Translations under genes and position numbers: made by a program | Shown: piece by piece, positions 32,026-38,376 of the stretch | Position numbering within the stretch: the first letter of the stretch is position 1 | Layout: each line of letters opens with the position of its first letter | NCBI GenBank assembly: GCA_030529825.1 | Contig: JAUMWD010000004.1 | Location: 1 to 44,111, forward strand | DNA from: Bacillota bacterium | Lineage (GTDB): Bacteria > Bacillota > Clostridia > Oscillospirales > Oscillospiraceae | DNA length: 44,111 bases | Reading direction: 5' to 3' | Notes under the pieces: model-generated | Database searches by the model: none | Seen by the model: the letters and a program-made list of their open reading frames with translations, nothing else | What the model was told of the DNA's origin: nothing

Positions 32026-32060
32026 AAAATCCGCTGTCGGTGACAGCGGATTTTCTTTTT
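32026..32060 (+). terminator. Terminator after the G1P dehydrogenase-like gene
   Basis: AAAATCCGCTGTC, loop GGT, GACAGCGGATTTT is a 13-bp stem followed by CTTTTT. Confidence 0.9.
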
Positions 32061-32065
32061 CATGC

Positions 32066-32102
32066 AAAAAATACACCGGAGAAAATCTCCGGTGTATTTA
32101 AA
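32066..32102 (-). terminator. Terminator of the dehydratase operon
   Basis: ATACACCGGAGA pairs with TCTCCGGTGTAT around a 3- to 4-nt loop; on the minus strand six T follow. It lies directly after the 51-codon gene. Confidence 0.9.
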
Positions 32103-32104
32103 TC

Positions 32105-32260
32105 TTACAGTCTGTTGTCTCGCTCAAGGCTGTCATAGTGCTTTGTCATGGGCTTTTCCAGAGCTTTTACAAGCTTGGTGTCCAGATTGCACCAGTAAAT
32201 CACCTGAGTGGCAAGGAACGCTGCACCCAGTGCCGCAGCGGCTTTTTTAAGAATCTTCAT
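32105..32260 (-). CDS. 51-residue membrane protein in the dehydratase operon
   Basis: AAAGGAGG lies nine bases before an ATG at 32260 that opens a 51-codon frame: a basic start MKILKKAA, one hydrophobic helix AALGAAFLATQVIYW and a charged tail ending LERDNRL. It follows the larger dehydratase subunit by 15 bp and is closed by a strong terminator. I do not recognise it. The ribosome site and position make it a credible small membrane-anchored accessory protein. Confidence 0.72.
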   Translation of the reverse strand: MKILKKAAAALGAAFLATQVIYWCNLDTKLVKALEKPMTKHYDSLERDNRL

Positions 32261-32275
32261 AGGTTTTTGCCTCCT

Positions 32276-33811
32276 TTACCAGCTTTCGTCATCATCGAAC
32301 TCAATAAGAGTGGGGTCAACGGGCTCTGCGTTCAGCACGGTGGACATGAAGGTGTTTACATCAGAGCGCATATCCCGGCGGGAGATGGAGGTGGGCTCCA
32401 TGAGGTCCTGACGAACCTTGCAGAGCTTGACGCCGCGCTTTCTTGCGCTTTCTTCGAACAGGCCGTTGATGGCACCGACGCCCTTGCAGGAAATCTGGTC
32501 AAAGAGAATGACGAAGTCGCAGTTGAATTCATCAAAGCAGCGCCACATATCGTCAATCATTACCTCACTGCCGCCCTTGGTGTGGGCGCGCATGGTAGAG
32601 GTCTGAATCATATTTGCAAGGCCCATAATCATGCTGTCACGGCTGGAGGTATCAATAAGCTCTGTGCCGTGGATGTCAATCATCTCAATGACACTTTCAA
32701 CACCCCATGCATTCATAACCCAGTTATTGAAGTTTGCATAGTTGTTGGCGGGAGTATTCCAGATAACAGCGCGGTAGCGGATGTCCTTTTTGCACTTGCC
32801 CTTGGAAACCTCGCGGGCAAGTATCTTATTGACCTTGCGGTCATTTTCCATGGCTGCCTTATGGCCGCAAACTGCCTGATGCTCGAAAATGCGGTACATC
32901 CATGTGGAGGAGCCGGTGTGGGGAGGATACTTTGTGCGGTTGAACTCCCACTTCTCGAACTTGAGCTTCTGCTGCTCGTTCCAGATTTCACAGGCTGCCT
33001 TCAGGGCATCCCAGTCATACTTCTTGCCGCTTTCCTTTTCCATGAACTCAATGGCGGAAAGAATTTCGGCAATGGCATACTCCTGAACCTCCTCACGCTT
33101 CCAGCGCAGAGGAACATTCATGGGCTGGGTGGGAAGTCCGTGGCGGCGATCCTGAACGGGAGTTGTCATTATGCTGCCGTCGCAGGGCATATTGCAGGTA
33201 AGCATGCAGCAGCCGATTTTGGGATAGTCGTCCTCAATGGCAAGTCCGGCCTCAAAGGAGGGCAGCGGACATACGTCAGCAGGAAGACCGTGGAGCTCGG
33301 ACTCACTGATGTAATGGGTGGGGCTGTGCTGATTTATAAGAGACGGCAGGTACATAGGCACCATCTGATACAGAACGATGTCGTTTTCAGGGAAGCCTGC
33401 GCATAGCAGTACTGGGATAAGCTCATCCATACAGATAATCTTCTTGCTGAGTGCCTCTGCCTTCTTGCTGCCCGGGTGGAGGTTAAGGTCGGCGCTGAGG
33501 ATAATGTCAAGATTCTTCGTGACGGCATCCGTCAGAATCATGAAGTTATTTCTGCCGCCGCGAAGCGCTGCACCGCGGAAACCTTCACAGCTGCGGTCAA
33601 AGAATGAGGGAACAGTGAGATAGTTGAACATCCAGCGGTATCTGAAGATTGCCTTCACATTCTGCACCGGGTGACCTATTGCCCACTTAATGAGCTTGTA
33701 CCACAGCTTGCACCACATTGCGTAGTCATAAGCAGAGTCAACAATGCCGCGCCATTCACGGAACTTATAAATACCGGTTTTGGGCTGCATATTCTTTCCC
33801 ATGTTTTTCAT
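32276..33811 (-). CDS. 2-Hydroxyacyl-CoA dehydratase family, larger subunit
   Basis: This 511-residue protein belongs to the HgdA/HgdB, benzoyl-CoA reductase-like family, whose heterodimers carry [4Fe-4S] clusters and act by one-electron chemistry. Likely cluster ligands include the Cys in IGCCMLTCNMPCDGS; other family features are a Rossmann-type AVIWNTPANNY and LFDQISCKGVG near the C-terminus. Its size fits the alpha subunit. The ATG at 33811 shares one base with the upstream stop codon; a GTG one codon earlier (33814) is also possible, both within reach of AGGAGG. The substrate is unknown. Confidence 0.85.
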   Translation of the reverse strand: MKNMGKNMQPKTGIYKFREWRGIVDSAYDYAMWCKLWYKLIKWAIGHPVQNVKAIFRYRWMFNYLTVPSFFDRSCEGFRGAALRGGRNNFMILTDAVTKNLDIILSADLNLHPGSKKAEALSKKIICMDELIPVLLCAGFPENDIVLYQMVPMYLPSLINQHSPTHYISESELHGLPADVCPLPSFEAGLAIEDDYPKIGCCMLTCNMPCDGSIMTTPVQDRRHGLPTQPMNVPLRWKREEVQEYAIAEILSAIEFMEKESGKKYDWDALKAACEIWNEQQKLKFEKWEFNRTKYPPHTGSSTWMYRIFEHQAVCGHKAAMENDRKVNKILAREVSKGKCKKDIRYRAVIWNTPANNYANFNNWVMNAWGVESVIEMIDIHGTELIDTSSRDSMIMGLANMIQTSTMRAHTKGGSEVMIDDMWRCFDEFNCDFVILFDQISCKGVGAINGLFEESARKRGVKLCKVRQDLMEPTSISRRDMRSDVNTFMSTVLNAEPVDPTLIEFDDDESW

Positions 33812-35004
33812 CACTTGTTTCCTCCTTCCTGAATTTTCTTAATCTCAAGACTTTCAACGAAGGCCTGAACACGGGTTGCCAGCTGGCCGGAGCCGCGGAC
33901 AACATATTCACGGTCAATGCCGATGGTGGGGATTCCGTATTCCTCACGCATGATCTGGGTATTCAGCATACGCTCATAACCCCAGAAGTCGCAGAACTTT
34001 GCCTGCTCATAGATGATGCCGTCAGCCTTGTACTCTTCCACAAGGTGCTTGACATACTCTCTGCGTCCGGTGATCTTTTCGGCAGACATGAAGCGTGTGC
34101 ACTGGTTGGTTTCCAGATAGTCTCTGCAAATCTGCGTGAGCACATCCTCCTCATCGTTGAGGACGATTTTCTGTCTTCCGGGGAAGGCGCCGAAGCAGTA
34201 GCGGTCGGCGACAACATAGCAGCGGTTGTTCTCCAGAATTTCGGAGAAGGCATAGTCATCAAGCTCACTGCCCACAACGACAACTCTTGCTCTCCACTTA
34301 TTCACGGGGTCGGCTTTGCGCTTTTTCAGCTCCTTAAGGGTTTCCTTAAGGTAAGGAAGGATGAGATAAGTGGGGCACATATAGCTGGCAATGGAAATGA
34401 TGTGGAACTCTCTGGGGGTGATGACGGGGTTATCAGCCTTGCGAAGCTCGCACATTTCATCGAAGATGTCGCACATCTCGTTATGCAGCTTCACAGCCTC
34501 ACGCATGGACTTTTCGGAAAAATCAATGCCGTGTTTTTCCTCAAGAGGTTTGAGGAACTGTGTCCTTATCTGGTCCACATACAGCTTGAGACCGTGGGGT
34601 GTGACCTTCATGGGGGCATCGATAATGCCGTAATCGAAATTACCGTCGTTGATGAGCTTCAGGTCACGGAGGTTTTCAACAACACGCACCATCTGCTGGC
34701 AGGTATCGGAGGAGGCATAGAAGTCAACGAAGTTGTAGCCGCCCTCGAAGGCTCTTTCAAACAGGGCGCGGGTGTAGCCGCAGATAAAGCTGGTCATGTA
34801 GTACTGGCTGATGTCAAGGGAACCTGTGTTGGGTGCGCTGAGGCGAACGCTGAAGGCGTTGCCGCAATTGAAAAGTGCTTCGGGAATGTAGTAGCAGGAA
34901 TAACCTACTGCCACCTTGCCTTCAGCCTTTGCCTGCTGAATAAGCTCGTTATTTGCCGATTCCAGCAGCTGCTCAAAGAAGTGGATGTGCTTAAGGTCTT
35001 TCAT
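33811..35004 (-). CDS. 2-Hydroxyacyl-CoA dehydratase family, smaller subunit
   Basis: The 397-residue partner has the family layout: VGYSCYYIPEALFNCGNAF near residue 33 with a cluster Cys, YASSDTCQQMVRVVENL around residue 97, and FCDFWGYERMLNTQIM in the C-terminal domain, giving the expected cysteines for a [4Fe-4S] cluster. GGTGGG precedes the ATG at 35004. It is the first gene of a three-gene minus-strand unit. No HgdC-type activator ATPase or CoA-transferase is present within the window, so the activator must be encoded elsewhere if this enzyme is a classical dehydratase. Confidence 0.87.
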   Translation of the reverse strand: MKDLKHIHFFEQLLESANNELIQQAKAEGKVAVGYSCYYIPEALFNCGNAFSVRLSAPNTGSLDISQYYMTSFICGYTRALFERAFEGGYNFVDFYASSDTCQQMVRVVENLRDLKLINDGNFDYGIIDAPMKVTPHGLKLYVDQIRTQFLKPLEEKHGIDFSEKSMREAVKLHNEMCDIFDEMCELRKADNPVITPREFHIISIASYMCPTYLILPYLKETLKELKKRKADPVNKWRARVVVVGSELDDYAFSEILENNRCYVVADRYCFGAFPGRQKIVLNDEEDVLTQICRDYLETNQCTRFMSAEKITGRREYVKHLVEEYKADGIIYEQAKFCDFWGYERMLNTQIMREEYGIPTIGIDREYVVRGSGQLATRVQAFVESLEIKKIQEGGNK

Positions 35005-35067
35005 TATATCCCACCGTTCATTAATAAGTTTTCCGAATTTTACGGGTTAACCCCTATGGTTGCCTAT

Positions 35068-35096
35068 ATTTTAACATAAAAAGCTCCGCAATTCAA
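35068..35096 (-). promoter_or_regulatory. Promoter of the dehydratase operon, inside a terminator
   Basis: On the minus strand TTGAAT (35091-35096), a 17-bp spacer and TAAAAT (35068-35073). The -35 box lies in the loop of the dut terminator and the spacer contains its 3' arm. Confidence 0.5.
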
Positions 35097-35117
35097 TAAT
35101 CACGGAGCTTTTTCAGT
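35078..35117 (-). terminator. Terminator of dut
   Basis: AAAAGCTCCG and CGGAGCTTTTT pair across a 14-nt loop; T-runs occur in both directions. It lies about 40 bp after the dut stop codon. Confidence 0.8.
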
Positions 35118-35153
35118 AATAACAAATTATACATTTTCAACACTGTGTACAGT

Positions 35154-35588
35154 TTATTTCAGTCCCGAGGAGCCGAAGCCGCCTTCGCCGCGGTCAGAAG
35201 ACTCAAGGCCCGCTGCCTCAACAAATTCGGTTTCAAAAATCGGCTTTACCATGAGCTGTGCAATGCGCATACCCTTGGTAATCTGAAAATCCTCTTCGCC
35301 GTGGTTTATGAGAATACACTTCACCTCGCCGCGGTAGCCTGCGTCGATGGTACCGGGGGCATTGAGAACGGTTACACCGTGCTTTGCCGCAAGACCGCTT
35401 CTGGGGCGCACCTGTCCCTCCGTACCCTTGGGAAGCTCTATGCATATTCCCGTGGCAACAGCGCCGTAGGCATGGGCTTTCAGCAGGTAATCCTCACAGG
35501 AGTAAAGGTCGAAGCCCGCATCATCCTCATGGGCGCGCATGGGTGTCCGGGCATCTTCATTCAGCTTTATGAATTTTACAGTATACAT
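35154..35588 (-). CDS. dut: dUTP diphosphatase
   Basis: Dut hydrolyses dUTP to dUMP and pyrophosphate, keeping uracil out of DNA. The 144-residue protein contains all five trimeric dUTPase motifs in order: DDAGFDLYS, PRSGLAAKHG, GTIDAGYRGEV (catalytic Asp and Tyr), GMRIAQLMV and the flexible C-terminal RGEGGFGSSG. The ATG at 35588 is preceded by CGGAGGAA; the longer open frame upstream crosses the promoter. Confidence 0.95.
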   Translation of the reverse strand: MYTVKFIKLNEDARTPMRAHEDDAGFDLYSCEDYLLKAHAYGAVATGICIELPKGTEGQVRPRSGLAAKHGVTVLNAPGTIDAGYRGEVKCILINHGEEDFQITKGMRIAQLMVKPIFETEFVEAAGLESSDRGEGGFGSSGLK

Positions 35589-35616
35589 GGCTTCCTCCGT
35601 ATTTATGTTTGAATTC

Positions 35617-35645
35617 AGTATACTCTGACAGTTAAGAATCTGCAA
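35617..35645 (-). promoter_or_regulatory. Promoter of dut
   Basis: On the minus strand TTGCAG (35640-35645), a 17-bp spacer and TATACT (35617-35622) lie 28 bp before the ATG. Confidence 0.6.
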
Positions 35646-35654
35646 GTAAATGTG

Positions 35655-35683
35655 TTTCATTTTTTGCAAATATGTGATATATT
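35655..35683 (+). promoter_or_regulatory. Promoter of PAP2-FHA genes
   Basis: An extended -10 element TGATATATT (-10 hexamer 35678-35683) with a weak TTTCAT (35655-35660) 17 bp upstream, ending 27 bases before the ATG. Confidence 0.4.
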
Positions 35684-35710
35684 AAAAAAAACAAAACCTC
35701 GGAGGTAGAT

Positions 35711-36655
35711 ATGGGCTTTTTGAAGCTTCTTGAAGGCATACGCATGCCCTGGCTGGACAGTATAATGTCCGCTATCACAAATCTCGGCAGTGAAACCTTC
35801 TTTATGGCAGTCGGTATCATCATTTTCTGGTGTGTAAGCAAACGTCAGGGCTATTATCTCCTTGCCGTGGGCTTCCTTGGCACGCTGGGAAACCAGTTTA
35901 TGAAGCTGTGGTTCCGCATTCCCCGTCCCTGGGTGATTGACCCGAATTTAACCATAGTCGAGTCCGCCCGCGCAGGCGCAACAGGCTATTCCTTCCCCTC
36001 GGGACATTCACAGAGCGTTGTATGCACTTTGGGTGTAGTCGCCGTCAGCAATAAGCAGAAATGGCTGAGAATTCTTTGTGTTGTTCTCATGCTTCTTATT
36101 CCTTTCTCAAGAATGTATCTCGGCGTACATACTCCCCTTGACGTGGGCGTAGGCGCAGGCGGTGCAATTCTTCTGGTTATTCTCATGTACCCCATGTTCA
36201 AAACCAATGAGCGCGCCGACAAATTTACCCCCTGGGCTATTGTTGTGTTGATTGTTGCGTCAGTGGCGTATCTCATTTTCTGCCTCTGCTACAACTTCCC
36301 TGCCGAGGTCTACACCGACCCCGACGAAAACCTCATTCACGGCACAAAAAACGCCTTCACCATTCTTGGCTCAGGCATTGCTCTTCTTCTTGATTTCTAT
36401 CTCGAAAAAAAGTATGTCCGCTTTGATACAAAGGCAACCTTCCTGGGCAATGTTCTTAAGGTTACGCTCGGTCTGGGACTTCTCGTGGGCATCAGAGTTG
36501 TTCTCAAGGCTCCCCTGCTGGCACTCTTTAACGGCAGTGAGATTGCCTCCGCGGTACGCTACTTCTGCATAGTCCTCTTCGGCGGCTGCATCTGGCCCAT
36601 GACTTTCCCATTCTTCGCAAAAATCGGAGCTAAAAAAGAAGCTGCAAAGGTGTGA
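35711..36655 (+). CDS. PAP2-family membrane phosphatase
   Basis: The 314-residue protein has the three acid-phosphatase motifs: KLWFRIPRPW (KxxxxxxRP), PSGHSQ (the SGH His) and SRMYLGVHTPLDV (nucleophile His), within six or more membrane helices. Such enzymes dephosphorylate lipid phosphates or undecaprenyl diphosphate. About 110 extra C-terminal residues with further membrane segments follow the PAP2 core, an architecture common in gut Firmicutes. CGGAGGT precedes the ATG. The FHA gene starts four bases after its stop. Confidence 0.9.
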   Translation: MGFLKLLEGIRMPWLDSIMSAITNLGSETFFMAVGIIIFWCVSKRQGYYLLAVGFLGTLGNQFMKLWFRIPRPWVIDPNLTIVESARAGATGYSFPSGHSQSVVCTLGVVAVSNKQKWLRILCVVLMLLIPFSRMYLGVHTPLDVGVGAGGAILLVILMYPMFKTNERADKFTPWAIVVLIVASVAYLIFCLCYNFPAEVYTDPDENLIHGTKNAFTILGSGIALLLDFYLEKKYVRFDTKATFLGNVLKVTLGLGLLVGIRVVLKAPLLALFNGSEIASAVRYFCIVLFGGCIWPMTFPFFAKIGAKKEAAKV

Positions 36656-36659
36656 GCTT

Positions 36660-36992
36660 ATGGCTATGAACTTTAAGGATATTTTCAACCGCTTCCACGA
36701 AAGCGGCGAGGGTACCATAAACATGCAGGATATACTTCCGCCCAGCGGAAAAACCGTCTGGACTTTCGGAAGAAGCTCGGACTGTGATTTTGTGTACCCT
36801 GTTGACAAGGTTTCCAGAACGCACTTCAAAATCCAGCTTATAGACGGCCACTATTACATAACCGACCTCGATTCCACCAACGGAACCTTCGTAAACGGTC
36901 AGCGCGTTCTTCGCATGGAGCGCATTTTCTCCGGTGATGTAATCAGCATGGGCTCAACGGATATTGTTTTTGACGCCAATTTGCTGGTATAA
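36660..36992 (+). CDS. FHA-domain protein
   Basis: The 110-residue protein consists of a short N-terminal stretch and one forkhead-associated domain, which binds phosphothreonine peptides. The signature is clear: WTFGRSSDCDF, VSRTHFKIQ and LDSTNGTFVNGQRV, ending MGSTDIVFD. AAAGGTG at the end of the PAP2 gene serves as the ribosome site for ATG at 36660, so the two genes are probably coupled. No Ser/Thr kinase gene is in the window, so its phosphorylated partner is unknown. Confidence 0.9.
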   Translation: MAMNFKDIFNRFHESGEGTINMQDILPPSGKTVWTFGRSSDCDFVYPVDKVSRTHFKIQLIDGHYYITDLDSTNGTFVNGQRVLRMERIFSGDVISMGSTDIVFDANLLV

Positions 36993-36995
36993 AAA

Positions 36996-37032
36996 AAAGA
37001 CTGATTGCAAAGAAAGCAATCAGTCTTTTTTT
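36996..37032. terminator. Bidirectional terminator, FHA and TVP38 genes
   Basis: GACTGATTGC (36999-37008) and GCAATCAGTC (37016-37025) with A-run and T-run flanks; the stop codon of the minus-strand gene lies inside the stem. Confidence 0.9.
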
Positions 37033-37670
37033 GTGAGTATTCTTCTTTTTGCCATTATTAAGCCCGTGGTTATGAGCGCCACCTCAGATGCAAGGAAAAC
37101 CCACACCAAAGGCTCCGTGAAGTCCAGCTTGTTTCCGATTACCGTATAGCACAAAAGCTGGGGCAGCATGGCCAGCATGGTTCCCGAAATATACACACCG
37201 TATGGCACACGCATAAGTCCGTAGAGCACACCCTGAACCTCTGTCTGCAGGTGCAGTGCATGAGTAACAAAGCAAAGGGTAAAATAGTTTTCACCGGCAT
37301 TGCGGAAATAGGGAGCGAGCTTTGGATTTTTCTCCATCACTCCGTCAAAGCTAATGCCCTTTGAGTACCGTCCCACCGCATATGACGCCGTCATGCACAG
37401 AACGGTGCCCACAGCATTAATGGCAATCGCAGGCCCTATTCCGAACACCAATGCCGTTCCTATGGCAATTGCGGCATAAGGCACGCCGATGGAATAGCCC
37501 TTCAGCAGATAAAGTGCCAAAATCACCATAAATGCCACAGACTTGTTGTCCCTTACCGCAGTTATTATGTTTTCAACATTCAGTTTTCCCGTAATGAGCA
37601 GCACCGCCACAACCGCGGCCAGCACCAGCATCAACACTAAAGGAAGATTGTTTTTAATTTTCTTAATCAT
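37020..37670 (-). CDS. TVP38/TMEM64-family (VTT domain) membrane protein
   Basis: The 216-residue protein has about six hydrophobic segments and the VTT-type re-entrant region: LLKGYSIGVPYAAIAIGTALVFG and NAVGTVLCMTASYAVGR in the first half, then RNAGENYFTLCFVTHALH and GLMRVPYGVYISGTMLAML. DedA/TVP38 relatives include lipid scramblases and flippases; no specific role is known here. Its ATG overlaps the mntP stop by one base (TAATG). Confidence 0.85.
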   Translation of the reverse strand: MIKKIKNNLPLVLMLVLAAVVAVLLITGKLNVENIITAVRDNKSVAFMVILALYLLKGYSIGVPYAAIAIGTALVFGIGPAIAINAVGTVLCMTASYAVGRYSKGISFDGVMEKNPKLAPYFRNAGENYFTLCFVTHALHLQTEVQGVLYGLMRVPYGVYISGTMLAMLPQLLCYTVIGNKLDFTEPLVWVFLASEVALITTGLIMAKRRILTKKD

Positions 37671-38236
37671 TAAAAGCTCAATATCCCCAAATGTTCAAGT
37701 AATATTTTCAGTCCTATAAGAATAAGCACAATACCGCCTAAAAGCTCCGCCTTGGACTTGTATTTTGCACCGAAAAGGTTACCCACAACAACGCCTATGG
37801 CGGAAAGCACAAAGGTTGTAATGCCGATGAGAGCAGCCGCCTTCACGATGCTGACATTGAGGAAGGCAAAGGTAATGCCCACCGCAAGGGCATCAATGCT
37901 TGTGGCCACCGCCATGGGCAGCATCGCCTTGAAGCCGAAGGATGAATCCACCTCGTCCTCGTCGCCGCCTAATGCTTCCTTTATCATATTTGCACCGATT
38001 ACGGCAAGAAGCACAAAGGCAATCCAGTGGTCAACGCTCACTATGAACTTTTCAAACTTGAAGCCAAGCAGAAAGCCCACAACGGGCATCAGCGCCTGAA
38101 AGCCGCCGAAATAGGCGCCTGCAATTAGGCTGTGCTTTGGCTTTAGCTTTCCGACGGAAAGTCCCTTGCATACGGAAACCGCAAATGCATCCATGGAAAG
38201 TGCCACGGCAATCAAGAATAAATCCAGAAAACCCAT
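37670..38236 (-). CDS. mntP: Manganese efflux pump MntP
   Basis: MntP exports Mn2+. The 188-residue protein has six membrane helices with duplicated halves and the acidic membrane motifs [16 protein letters not shown] near the N-terminus and [15 protein letters not shown] in the second half, both with the conserved Asp. Upstream there is room for only a short leader with a 7-bp hairpin (38247-38266), not for the yybP-ykoY Mn2+ riboswitch that often controls mntP. It is coupled to the TVP38-type gene. Confidence 0.93.
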   Translation of the reverse strand: MGFLDLFLIAVALSMDAFAVSVCKGLSVGKLKPKHSLIAGAYFGGFQALMPVVGFLLGFKFEKFIVSVDHWIAFVLLAVIGANMIKEALGGDEDEVDSSFGFKAMLPMAVATSIDALAVGITFAFLNVSIVKAAALIGITTFVLSAIGVVVGNLFGAKYKSKAELLGGIVLILIGLKILLEHLGILSF

Positions 38237-38268
38237 AAAAACTCCGAAAAGACAGTTTGTCTTTTTAA

Positions 38269-38295
38269 CTTATACCGAATTTATCCCCATGTCAA
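38269..38295 (-). promoter_or_regulatory. Possible promoter of mntP
   Basis: On the minus strand TTGACA (38290-38295) and TATAAG (38269-38274) with a short 15-bp spacer; a hairpin AAAAGACA/TGTCTTTT follows in the leader, directly before the ribosome site. Confidence 0.4.
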
Positions 38296-38324
38296 GACTT
38301 AGCACAAAAGCCGCCGTTTTCGAC

Positions 38325-38375
38325 AAAAAAATCCCGACAAAGGCAGGTTTCCCCCCCTTTGTCGGGATTTTTAAT
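38325..38375 (-). terminator. Terminator of the LRR/SLH surface protein gene
   Basis: AAATCCCGACAAAG and CTTTGTCGGGATTT pair across a 14-nt loop that includes a C7 run; A- and T-rich flanks. It lies just after the stop codon. Confidence 0.88.
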
Positions 38376-38376
38376 C

